Below are positions 1 to 11,342 of a stretch of 64,000 nt of DNA, one piece after another. Every line of letters begins with the position of its first letter. Within the stretch, counting starts at the first letter, position 1. Under the pieces are notes generated by a model. It saw only the letters and a list, made by a program, of their open reading frames with translations, was not told where the DNA came from and did not search any database. The position numbers and the translations under genes are program-made. The stretch is from positions 97,817,085-97,881,084 of the forward strand of contig NC_068362.1 in the NCBI RefSeq assembly GCF_020536995.1, written 5' to 3'. Source of the DNA: Dreissena polymorpha (lineage: Eukaryota; Mollusca; Bivalvia; Myida; Dreissenidae).

Positions 1-1079
1 AGGCAATGCGATGTTGGCTATAAAATTCTCTTTAGCGATATGTATCTCATAACCCTGAAGCTTATTCTGGATCTAATAAAAAACATTGAAACTAATCAAT
101 CGTATTATGATAAATACTCACACATTTGCACTTAACTGTGAAAAAGTATCTGGACTATGGAACGGATTGCATCAAGTTATGTTTTAATGATTCTGTTATT
201 TTTTGCTCCAAATAAATGTACACACAATATCCCTTTAATTATGCTAAAAGACACCGAAAAGCCAAAGGTGCTATTGAAAGCTTCGTACTTACATCCGTTA
301 TATGCGTCTAACATGCAGCTAGGACATAAATCATACGCTTAATTGGACACTGAACCTCGATAGGTTTGATGTTTTCTGCAAATCATTCCGAAAGGTCGTT
401 ACAAGATAGTCATAAAAGTACAATAACGTTTTATGCAATAAACACACTGCACCACAACGGCATATTAATATACTCGAAGCATGCAAACTCTTAATATAAT
501 AATCGATTATGATAATCACACTAAAATTGGGATTCACATTTGTCCGGATTCCACCAGCACGTCGATTATGTTCGAGATAAAATTCATATCGGGGCCCTAA
601 TCTTGGTTGAAACATAACCTGTCTCTTTGAAGAATTAATGCAATGCAACAGAAGCCCACATTTCCATGATCCGTGTTACTCAGCGATTGTTTTAGAAGAT
701 AACAAAATCATTTCTTTGCATTATATGGAGGTAGGAAAGTGGATGACTGGGTTATTAATTTAGTGTGTCTCCCATTCAATTTCCCGACTGGGAATATTTC
801 TAAAGTTTTTCAAGGCCCAAGCTAGTTTCTTCTAGAAATTATTATAGTTAAAATTCCAAGAATATGAACAAGCAGACCGTGGTTTTGTTGTACGTTTTTT
901 TTAATTTGTATCTACGAAACCAAAAGCCAGTATTGTATGTGAAAAAGATAACTACATTACAACGATGTACGCAAGTAACTTCATACCCCATCAACTGTGA
1001 AATTATTGACTTGTTGGGATTGCAATAATGAGTTTAAACGTTAGAGAGACATCCTTAAATGAGCCGCGTTATATGACAA
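1..1079. other. No recognisable gene
   Basis: AT-rich sequence with no domain or convincing splice structure. A 61-codon plus-strand ORF at 157-342 begins with a hydrophobic stretch that could pass for a signal peptide, and a 105-codon minus-strand ORF lies at 331-648. Neither resembles a known family or joins to other coding blocks, so neither is called. Confidence 0.5.
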
Positions 1080-1250
1080 TGGGTCATATGCCCCAAGGCC
1101 ATCTTAGCTCCAGACCAGTTTGCGCAGTCCGGTAAAGAGCTTCCCTGTCCGCTGTACATAGTCACCAAGGCTTCGTGGTGTCATTAGCAGGGTCGGGGAA
1201 GCTCCTGACCACACTGCGCTTCATGCGAAACGCATGACGCGGCTACAATG
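1080..1250. repeat. Degraded dispersed repeat (cgcatgacgcggct type)
   Basis: GC-richer block with phrases such as 'ccagaccagtttgcgcag' and 'gacgcggcta' that recur in variant and partly inverted form at about 6960-7100 ('accagactgcgcgaatgcgc', 'cacgatgcggctca'). Both are old diverged copies of one interspersed family. No coding content is seen. Confidence 0.5.
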
Positions 1251-1672
1251 TGTGTGACTTTTCTACTAAAGAAAGCTTATTCGCAAGTTTTAAGTTCTCT
1301 GATTTTTGGAGTCTACTTGAGTCTACTTAATTATTACCGGCGCGACGTGATATGTTTAATATATGAAGTATGTGTCTATGAATGTTATAAGGTTGATTTC
1401 TGTTTCATGAACATTGTTTTCAATCTGATGTATATAAACAAAAAAGCATATAACGGCGTCGAGCCAAATTAAACATGAATTGACGGTAAAACACTATCTT
1501 AAATATAGGTACATCGTAATGGTCATGCAAGTCAATATCAGGCTAGTAATCTTTACATTCAACATAATAGTGCAACTACTAAATGTATAATGTTTTATTT
1601 ATTGAAACTGGAGTTGTTTGACCTTGAAGTAAATTGCCATTTAAGTAATACATGCCGCGTGTCATAGCTGTT

Positions 1673-2413
1673 AGGGTCCGTCCATAAAGTACGTCCCGCT
1701 CCAGTAGCCAGTAGGGGGAGGGTGTGTAAGAAAGAGTGACAGTTTGACACAGGGCGAGGTGGTGGTCAGGCCACGTGTGACGTCACACATTAATTTTTAA
1801 AATTTTATTTTTTATGTTTTTTTTTTTTTTTAATTTGTTCAGTTGAATTTAACAGCTTTGACAATAATTTAAATGATTTTTTGAAACATTTGACTTAGTT
1901 TTATGCCAAAATAGCATGAAATAAGTATTTCTTTAATGTGTTGTTTACGATTGCTCTCTCTAGGAGCGCTAGCATGATGCTGCGAAGCCTTGTTTTGTGC
2001 ATAGCCTTGTTTTCATCAAGCCGGAAGTAGTAGTATTTATATGTTGTCCGCTGCAAAAACATGTATCCAGTGTAAACAAAAAATATTGCATAATCGGAAG
2101 ATAATCTAAAACTTGAATTGACAAATGAACAAGCAGCAGATATGTATATGCGTATAACATAATTGCCAAGTTGATTTTTGCAATATTTGTTTCCAATTCA
2201 ATCTAGATTAAGTTACTGCTTCAATAAATAACTGTGAAAACTGTTGACAATTAACTAATCCTCTTTTAAAGTCATTTTAATATTGTGATAGTTCTTTTCC
2301 GTGGAAATTTTATACTTCAATAAAGTAACAGTTAAATATTGAAGTGTGATTTATATTAAATTTCAATTTGATATTAATAAAAAAACAGTTCGAAAGTGTG
2401 ACGTACTTTGACA
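1673..2413. repeat. Possible MITE remnant, gggtccgtccataaagtacg end
   Basis: The left edge reads gggtccgtccataaagtacg. Near 2396-2413 the sequence aagtgtgacgtacttt partly matches it in reverse complement (aaagtacgtc). This would fit an old inverted-repeat transposon of about 740 bp with an eroded right end. The interior is AT-rich and non-coding. Confidence 0.35.
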
Positions 2414-2499
2414 TCTTTGACTCGGTTGATGTATACGGGTCTTGGAAAGAAAAGTAAGCTTGGCAGTTAGCAAACAGTTGGTATAGTGTTTCTTTAGCC

Positions 2500-3090
2500 C
2501 AAGTCTCACTATTGCCGGTAGAGCCCCGGTTCACAAAACATTTTAGCAATCGAAAATCGATTTTGCTTGTCATTGAAAATATATTTCCATTGAAGTTGAT
2601 AGGCAAAAATGAAAATCGATGTCAGTTAAAATCGATTTTCGATTGCAAAATCATTTTGTGAACACGGGGCCCGGTTTGCTAACGCCGGTCGACCGGCGAG
2701 AACCGGGATGATTCGTAGACATTTTTAACGCGGTCACACTATTTCCCGGTGCGGCCCCGGTTGAAGCTGGTCAACAATCCGACAGAGTACCGGTCAACCC
2801 CGGACTAGCTACGGTTTATCATGGTGAAACCCCGGCAGAGCCCCGGTGAAAGCCGCCAGCGTCCCGGCAGAGCCCCGGTATACCGTAACTCCTCCGGCAC
2901 TCACCGGGGCTATACCGGCTTCAGACCCCGGCAGAGCTACGGCAACGCCCCGGTTTAACCCCGGTCGTCGCCGGTAATGCCCCGGCGGAGCCCCGGTGAT
3001 GTCCCGGCAGAGCGCCGGTTTACCGATGTACCGTAGCTATAACGGGACTCTGCCGGAAATCACCGGGGCTCCACCTGGGCATCACCTATG
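2500..3090. repeat. GC-rich CCGG-motif repeat
   Basis: A sharply GC-rich island in AT-rich surroundings, built of many degenerate copies of a near-palindromic unit of about 17 bp like ccggcagagccccggt, in both orientations. It holds no plausible gene; a 77-codon ORF across its right half is a composition artefact. It is interrupted at 2530-2662 by a palindromic AT-rich insert listed separately. Confidence 0.7.
2530..2662. repeat. Foldback palindrome inside the CCGG repeat
   Basis: The left arm starts ttcacaaaacattttagcaa (2530) and the right arm ends tgcaaaatcattttgtgaa (2662). They are inverted complements over about 35 bp, including caatcgaaaatcgatttt, around an AT-rich spacer of about 60 bp. 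The CCGG motif resumes on both sides, so this looks like a secondary insertion. Confidence 0.65.
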
Positions 3091-4101
3091 CCTTAAGGTA
3101 TTTGAGTCCTTTACCTCAATCGACGCGACAAATCGAACATTAAATCCAAAGTCCGTTACAAAAGAAGCAAAAATACGAGATCTTGTCTGCGATCACATAC
3201 CTAGTGTTCACTCGTCACCTGATCCCTAGATAAACGGCTTCCACGCGTTAATTACCTCGTCCACGTGTACGGCAGTGTCATCCTATTGAGAGCTGTCAGA
3301 GTTCAAAGCACGGTCCGCCGGTGCCGAAGGGGCAATCAATTACCCGCATCGTAAGTTCAGACTTAAAACGATGATACTGCGATGCTGCGATTACTGTTGA
3401 AACTGATTCTGTCTGTATGATTTTTATTGTTTTATAAATTCATATCTGTGCTATGCATTTTGTAAGTTATTTACATTATTTTTACATATAAATATGTCAT
3501 ATTACCTTTACCTTTTTAACATGATAAGCAAGTGATCGCACCGGATGTATCGACATATATTTTCATTAAAATCCGTATGCAGATTCGAAGAGAGTTGGTC
3601 GCATTTTAGATGGAAGGGAATGGGCATAGTCGTTCAAGCAAAAATAGGAACAATGTTTCCGCTCGAAAGAAAAGAATGATTATGATATAAATTAAATAAA
3701 GAATGAAGAAAGATGCGTCAAAAGTCAAGAATATGTCTGGTATTTAACAGATCAAATCCTAGCTTTTGTTGGGTTTATTGTTATATAATTCACCAAGGAT
3801 GAAATGCTACACAGTACAGCATCAGCGACTTGCACGAAGAGAGGCACCAAGTGTTATCATGACGTGTTCGATGTTTACGGAGAATATTCGTTTAATCGAG
3901 TACGGTTAACAGCATACGCCGCCTTTATATCACTGATCAACGTTGGCAGATGATTAGTGAATTTTTATTTAGAATAAAAGTGTCTACCATGTGCTATAAG
4001 GGTACATTAACAATACAGAGTAGGTAAAACGACAAAAACTGCAAAGCCACTAGGTGCAATGCCCTTAACCACAGACCATGCACAACAAAGATACTTTAAT
4101 G

Positions 4102-4480
4102 TCAACCAACAGAATTGCACTTGCGGGCAGGAGAAAGAATTTCACTGAGCTTGATCACGTATTTCGTAACTTTGTATTCCTCGGAGGAACACCGCGACCC
4201 GTGTACCAGTATTTGAAAATCACCTGGTTTGTTTTGCCCAATTAGCTGCATGTAACCAATATCCCTGAGCCCCGCATAGTTAAGCTCAAATATTCGATGC
4301 GAAACGGCGATACGCAAATCGCTTTATATTTAATAATACATCGGATTCGTGAACATTTGTTACATAGCGCTTTATAAAACGCATTAACATTTTCAGATGG
4401 TGAATTTGAACAATATCCTGTATCACCTCGGTCACTTTATAAGCGCGTCTATTTTGATCATCAAATTGGTGTACACGCAC
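4102..4480 (-). other. Overlapping unidentified ORFs, possible relic exon
   Basis: Two minus-strand ORFs in different frames overlap (4480-4286 and 4317-4102). Their composition is mixed and protein-like rather than low complexity, which could reflect one coding stretch with a shifted frame. I recognise no family, and no matching exon is visible nearby. It may be chance or a decayed exon or transposon piece. The rest of 3230-5190 holds nothing recognisable. Confidence 0.15.
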
Positions 4481-5189
4481 ATCAAAGCAAAGGGATAGAT
4501 CACATAACTCTTTGACCTAAGTCGGTAATTAGGAATTAATTAGAATCGCTTCGATGATTTTAATTAATAAAATGTAATTAAAATTGGCTAATTAGTCGCT
4601 GACACAGATATTGTTATCTCATGATTGAAACATGTATTGTTAATTCAAGACGACCGCGGATTATACAACCTATGCAGTTTACGTGAGGTTCTTTAAAGTT
4701 GCATGCACGCATGTAAAAATGACACATACATGGTATCAACGATAAAAAAAAGTTTTTATTAAAAAAAATACAAAAGGTAAACTGATATTAAATAATGTTA
4801 GACATTAAAAATAATTACTACAACTATGAATAAATCACATTGATTGTTAGTAGAAATGACAGTTAATACGACACATGAACGGCCGCGCATTTGTTTCCCT
4901 GAAAATGGTTACATTCCCAAAATTGTGATAACATCGAACATATCAAAGATTTTTTACATCGGCTTTTAAAAATGTACAAGTTTAAGAATTTCAAAATGTT
5001 AAAATTACTAAAATTTTGTTTCTTAAACATTGTTTAACTGGAAAGTTTCACCAATATATTTTGGCTCCATGACTTCATCTCCAATGATCTTCCCTTATTT
5101 ACATACTGAAGTACTGGACATGTGAAACCCGATTATTTTTTCGACACACTGTAGTATTTGTTAAGCACAGTGCACTTTAATCCAAAACG

Positions 5190-6300
5190 ATTATTATCCC
5201 TTTTTCGGAGAAAAAGTTGGGATTATGTGGTTATCTCCGCCGTCTGTCCGTCCTGGCCACTATCTCTTTCTACACTATTAGCACTAGAACCTTGTAACTT
5301 ACACACATGGTAGCTATGAGCATATGTGCGACGGTGACGGCAACGGAATTTTGATCTGACCCCTGGGTCAAAAGTTATGGGGGTTGGTTGGGCCGGGTCA
5401 GAGATTTTCCTGCGACCGCGATTCGAAAAAGGTTCATAACTACTGTGTCCCTTCAGATATTGCTTTCACATTTGGTATGCATGTGTATCTAGACAACACC
5501 TTTCCATGCGCATACAATTTTTTACCCATGTAACCTTGACTTTGAACTTGAGGTCAGCGTTCAGGTTACGAAATCTGTGAACGCGATTCGAAAAAGGCTC
5601 ATTACTACTGTGTCTTTTCAGATATTGCTTTCATATTTGGTATGCATGTGTATCTGGACAACACCTTTCCATGCGCATAAAATATTTGACCCCTGTGACC
5701 TTGACCTTGAGGTCAGCGTTCACGTTTCGAAATCTGCGACCGCGATTCAAAAGAAGCTCATAACGTCTGTGTCCCTTCAGATATTGCTTTCGTATTTGGT
5801 ACGCATGTGTATCTGGACAAGACATTTCCATGCGCATACAATTTGACCCCTGTAACCTTGACCTTAAACTTATGGTCCGCGTTTAGATTTTGAAATCTAT
5901 TATGTGGTTATCTCCGCCGTCTGTAAGTCCCTCCGTCCTGGCCACTATCTCCTCCTACACAGAACCTTGAAACTTATGCACATCGTAGCTATGAGCACAT
6001 GTGCGACAGTGCACTATTTGGAATTTTGATCTGACCCCTGGGTCAGCTAACCCCTGGGTCAAAAGTAATGGGGGTTGGGATGGAGCCGGGTCAGAGATTT
6101 TCATTCATTTTTTTAGGTTATTTTACATTAACTTCTTCATTTCTACACCGATTTACTTCAAATTGATACTGAACATCTCTTATGACAATACGGTCAGTCT
6201 CAACTATGCATGGCCCCATTTCCAACCCTGGGGCGCCCCTGGGTCAAACATGCGGCGTGGGGATTCGCTTCGGCAACTGCCGTTCCATTTCTAGTCAATT
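5190..6300. repeat. Molluscan dispersed repeat with three ~160-bp tandem units
   Basis: Units starting gcgattcgaaaaagg at about 5418, 5583 and 5742 each run through tcagatattgctttc, catgtgtatctgg and a tgaccttgacctt-like stretch. The edge block 'gtggttatctccgccgtctg' occurs both before (5230) and after (5900) the units. Short ORFs of 60-97 codons on both strands arise from the repeats. The right flank (6010-6300) carries 'ctgacccctgggtca' phrases. Confidence 0.75.
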
Positions 6301-6959
6301 GTAATACATATGCTGTATTTTTGCAATTAAAAAATTTCCACGGTAATTGGTCGATACAGTTAAAGAATCTCGTTATAGTTGTTAAAATATTGTAGATCAC
6401 TTCGTCGAAACGTCAACTTCAATAAACAATTTTGCCGAAGTGGTGTTTTGCTGAAAGCTTAGTTTAAACTGTATTTCAAGCAAATATTGAATGTAAACAT
6501 GTACACATGTAAACATTATTTGAAATATACAGATACCATTATTAAATGTGCTTTGGATTGGAACAAGGTCGATGTGACACTTATATAAATTCCTCTCCGT
6601 TTGTGTGGAGTTTCGACTGTAATCATTGTGGTCAGAAGTCGAACTGTAAGTGTTTAGATTACATGTGAAAAGGGTAAGAGTACATAATATATAAGAGAAA
6701 TATAAAAAGAGTAAAACAAACAAGAAAAGCGTTATTTTATATGTAAACCTGGCACACGGTCTCTCCCTAGTAGAGCTGTAGGGAGCCGATTACTCGTATG
6801 TCGCAAAACGTTTCGTTGCTGAAAGCTTAAATTCCAGTGAAATTATAAACTGCGCTCCTTCAGTTATTAAAGCAATTATAATATATTAACGTTTCAAGTA
6901 AATACACGACCGTCATAAGAGTTAATGTAATGTGATTGCTATCAAATAGTGTAAATAAA

Positions 6960-7100
6960 CAATATTTTGTCTCCACATTGCGGTCTCATAAGCAGACAGG
7001 GTAGCTCCTTACCAGACTGCGCGAATGCGCACACTGGGTCTGGGGCCATGCTGGGAGCGTATGGCATAAGATACATTTCAGCACGATGCGGCTCATTTTG
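6960..7100. repeat. Second copy of the degraded gacgcggct repeat
   Basis: Shares diverged phrases with 1080-1250 (accagactgcgc, catatggcata-like, cacgatgcggctca). The sequence between the two copies (6300-6960) shows no gene. Confidence 0.45.
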
Positions 7101-7158
7101 CACATTATGCATTTTCAATAAAGGTTCCAATTATTCCATTTAAAAGTGGAATTCACGT

Positions 7159-7220
7159 TTTTCCATCCATCCACCCATCCATCCATCCACCCACCCAACC
7201 ACCCATCCATCCATCCATTT
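7159..7220. repeat. (CCAT)n / (CCAC)n microsatellite
   Basis: Imperfect run of ccat, ccac and ccaa tetramers. Confidence 0.9.
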
Positions 7221-7749
7221 TTATTTTTTTATTATTTTTGTGTAACGTCTCGATGTCAGCTATTGCATAATTATTATTTTAAGTTGTTTCACTGTAAATA
7301 AGCAATGTTTTTTGTTTACTTTTGATGCATATGAATTACAAAAAGCCAGTGTAAGAATCAGAAGGAGACATGCTTAAATGCAGATAAATAACTACAAAGC
7401 GAATATATTTCGATTCTTATATGACCATATAACATACTCTGACTAAGTGAAACATCTTCAGTTTCGGAAAGTTTGGGTTGTTAAAAAACGATGATGAGGA
7501 TAGTCGTTGATTCCGTTGTATGATCACAGTTTATTTCATTAGTGCTTTAAAATCAAAAAAATCAAGAACCCCTTAGCCACGGCCGGGTGAAACAATATTT
7601 TTTTCTTCAACCAATAGCGTGATTAATATTCGATCATTCACCTAAAATAAAAATAAAAATCTTATTTTATGCTTTTATATGTTAAAAAACATGCGTCAAA
7701 AAAGCTTAAATGTTTGTGTATAATGAAGTAACCAAACTGTGTGCTAAGA

Positions 7750-8330
7750 TGCTTAAAAATGTCTGTCAGTCTGTCAGTCGGTCTGTCCCAAAACTGTTTA
7801 GAACAATATCTCAGAAACTATATATCAAAACAAAACTTCATAGATGTATAGATATCAATGAAGAGAAGTGCCATGCACAACAGCCATAACCATACACTTA
7901 CTTAAACAAGAGTAATTGCCTTTTGTTTTTGTATGACGCCATGCTGAAGAATCATAACACGTCACCTTCTTAAATAAGAGTTTATGCTCTTTGTTGTTTT
8001 TGTATTATGTACTTTTTCAGGGTTATATCTCTGATTCGATGCAATATATCATCACGAAATTCATAGGAGTGCAGAAATCAAGGAGTAGAAGTCCCATATC
8101 CAAGGACCATTACCCAACACTTTCTTAAATCAGAGTTATTGTCATTTGTTGTTTTCTTATGATGTAACTTTTCAGGGCTACATCTCAGATGCGCTACAAG
8201 ATTTCAACATGAAACTTTATGAGTGTATAGATATCAATCAGGAGAATTGAAATGCATAACACAATTACCCTAGCCTTGTTTACCCTACAAGTTTGGATTT
8301 TTGTAACAGTGACCTTAACCCATCCCTCCC
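7750..8330. repeat. Diverged tandem repeat, ~165-bp unit
   Basis: At least three diverged units each contain an 'atatctcagaaac'-like phrase, 'tatagatatcaat' and 'cttaaat.agagtt', then 'ttgttgttttt'. This is the common molluscan simple-tandem architecture that begins with a 'gtctgtcagtctgt' tract. It is non-coding. Confidence 0.65.
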
Positions 8331-10185
8331 ATATGGGCTGCCAAGATGTGGGGTGGGAGTCTTGGTACAAGGAATCTACATAGGAAGAATGGTAGACAAA
8401 CTCAAGTTTTATGAACTGTTATCAATCTATAAAGCTTATATGTAAGCTTCAAAGTGTTAAAGCCCTCAATTCCGACCAAATTAGAACTAGAGTAATTTTA
8501 ATTTGGGGAAAAAATGTTATAAGTTTGTATGATAACCCTCAAGCCATTCCTGTGAAACTTTTAACTTACCGAAACCTGATTATGAACATGCTAATTTTGT
8601 CTACATGTATGCCAATGTCTAAGTATTGAAAGGCTCTATATTTTGACAAATTGCACACTAGAGTTAACAAATTTTCCCTATGGGGTAATTTATATAGTGG
8701 ACATTAATGTTTTAAGTTTGAATGAAACACATTTAGTTATTTCTTAGAAACAAGTTATCTAAAAAATTCCGACGCCACCATAATTCAGGGAGAGGGGAGG
8801 AGAGTATGCCGTTTCTTTGAAAAGTCAAGCCATTATCTAAAATCGGCTAGGTACATATATAAAATACAAGAGATTTGATGCATTAATGATTATATACATA
8901 AAACCTCATTTAAACTATAATATTATAACTTATCAAATCTGATGCAATTACATAATTCCAAACAGGGGAGACAATACAATCATGCAAATGAAATATTTTA
9001 AGTTAGTTACCTTGTTTGAAATATATTTCTCAAATACATTAGATAATACAGTACTACACCAATAAAGTAATTGGTTGAGGATACAAAGAAAAAATATTAT
9101 TCTATTCCACATGCATATAAAAACCTCAGTTATTTTTCACAAACAATTTTTCGTTTGAAAAAGATACAACAATTTTTGTTCATAGAGGTTAATTTGTTTA
9201 ATAAATTATTTAATTCATAAAACACAATTTATGTTCAATACATGTACATTTTGAACAAGTAAACATAAAATATATATGAGCAATAAAACAAATTTAAATA
9301 ATACATAATCATATAATTATATTAACATACATTGATTCAATTACAGAATTTGTATATTAATCAGCTTGACAATTCATCTGATTCATCACTTGCGCCAAAC
9401 TTGTATGAGTGTTCCCAACAAGACCCATCCTGCGTTAAATGTTTAAATCATATTACATGTAATGCATTCCTTCTCAGTCTCCTAAATTTTGCATTGATCA
9501 CAATGTTTGTGCCACACTTCAAATAGTTGCAGCTCTGGGCTAGTTCAAGCCAGCACTACAAATGATTTTGGCTGCTTAAATGAATATTGTTGTTTTTTGC
9601 AGAAGACTTAACGTTTGCAGGTACAGAAAACACATCATAAGAGAAGAATATGTTTCAAGAAACATTGAAGACTTTTGCCTGAATGTTTAACTCTTTTACT
9701 GGATAAATTTACCATAAACTTGACACAAGAGAAGCTATTGAAAAGGAAATACTGTTAAAAAATCAAAAACATCGCATTTTTTCTGTAATTTCAATTTCAA
9801 AATGCTTGATTAGCACTGTAAAAACGTTTCACATCCAGAGGCAAGAACTTGTCAATCATCAATTTTCAAAAGTTTGTCTAAATGAAAACAAGATTTATTT
9901 GAGAAATACAATGCCAGTAAGCAAAATATGAAGTTGCTATGTAGTTTATCAGGGTTGCCACCCACCTGATGAAATAAAATTCCCTGACTTTTCACTGACT
10001 TGTCCCTGACCAAATCTTGGTTTTCACTGACTAATTTCAGGACATATTCAGCCTCCTCCTCCCAATACAGCTGACCAAATCCACCCATTTAATGTTTCTT
10101 TTATGCTTTAACATATAATATTTAACAACGTACAAAGCAGTACTACTTGTACAATAATCTATGCATGATGAAAGGCTATATAGTA
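8331..10185. other. AT-rich spacer without a recognisable gene
   Basis: Only short unconvincing ORFs occur (8411-8629 plus, 9332-9526 plus, 9852-10088 minus). A stretch at about 9950-10085 with repeated 'cactgactt' and 'ccctgac' phrases looks like a dispersed repeat edge. The region lies downstream of TMEM129 and could include distal 3' UTR or poly(A) signals, which I cannot place. Confidence 0.5.
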
Positions 10186-10187
10186 AA

Positions 10188-10195
10188 TAATAGTA

Positions 10196-10238
<43 letters not shown>

Positions 10239-10243
10239 CAGTA

Positions 10244-10330
<87 letters not shown>

Positions 10331-10331
10331 A

Positions 10332-10388
<57 letters not shown>

Positions 10389-10456
10389 CAGCAGTAGTAG
10401 CAGTAGTAGTAGTAGAAGCAGTAGAAGTAGTAGTAGTCGTAGCAGTAGCAGTAGTA

Positions 10457-10518
<62 letters not shown>

Positions 10519-10521
10519 ATA

Positions 10522-10552
<31 letters not shown>

Positions 10553-10617
10553 ATAGTAGTAGTAGTAGTAGTAGCAGCAGCAGCAGCAGCAGCTGCAGTA
10601 GCAGCAGCAGCAGTAGC

Positions 10618-10654
<37 letters not shown>

Positions 10655-10722
10655 TGCATTACAAAAATGCAGTAAGCCTTACATTTGGTAAAATTTAAAT
10701 ATATTACAAGGGAGGCAAATGC

Positions 10723-10808
<86 letters not shown>

Positions 10809-10865
10809 CAGTAGCAGTAGTAGTAGTAGTAGTAATAGCAGTAGCAGCAGCAGTAGCAGCATTAC
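10188..10865. repeat. Very long (AGT)n trinucleotide array in two blocks
   Basis: AGT units run about 10188-10654, are interrupted by roughly 70 bp of unique sequence (10655-10724), and resume about 10725-10862, with AGC, AGA and AAT variants. Long Ser, Val, Thr and Tyr homopolymer ORFs in several frames on both strands are artefacts of the repeat. It lies about 480 bp past the TMEM129 stop codon. Confidence 0.95.
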
Positions 10866-11084
10866 AATACCAATACTTAAGAATGATCAAATGGGAAAAG
10901 GTAACCTAGCACTGGCAGTAAATATGGGGCTCATTTACAGGTCAGATTTGGAATCTCTGCTGTAAAATTAGATTTTGAATGAATTAAAGGGAGGCAAATC
11001 TGTAATAAAAAGAACATGCATAAACTGTAGTTGTTTCCCTTGTTTGAACTATGCTAAATCCTTATAAATTTATAATGCCTATTT

Positions 11085-11335
11085 CCAGTAACTGTGACCT
11101 TCACCTGTGACCTTGACCTTTGACCTAGTGACCTCAAAATCAATAGGGGTCATCTGCGAGTCATGATCAATGTACCTATGAAGTTTCATGATCCTAGCCC
11201 CAAGCATTCTTGAGTTATCATCCGGAAACCACCTGGTGGACGGACCGACCGACCTACCGACCGACATGAGCAAAGCAATATACCCCCTCTTCTTCGAAGG
11301 GGACCCCCTCTTCTTCGAAGGGGGGCATAAAAAAC
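11085..11335. repeat. Dispersed molluscan repeat at the TMEM129 3' end
   Basis: Has the family phrases tgaccttgacctttgacct (11108-11126), 'atcatccggaaaccacctgg' and a 'gacggaccgaccgacc' run, and ends in a duplicated 'ccccctcttcttcgaagggg' before ggcataaaaa. Its end lies within about 10 bp of the TMEM129 stop (11343-11345), so it probably forms the start of the 3' UTR. Confidence 0.75.
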
Positions 11336-11342
11336 AACAACA

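Noticed and set aside
157-342. Small secreted-peptide gene
   Set aside because: Hydrophobic start only; no splice partners, no conserved cysteines and AT-rich surroundings make chance likely.
5577-5846. 89-codon ORF with internal repetition suggesting a repeat protein
   Set aside because: The repetition is the ~160-bp dispersed repeat; both strands are open over the same stretch.
10147-10909. Long Ser-, Thr/Tyr- and Val-rich ORFs
   Set aside because: They are all frames of the AGT trinucleotide array; no exon structure or domain supports them.
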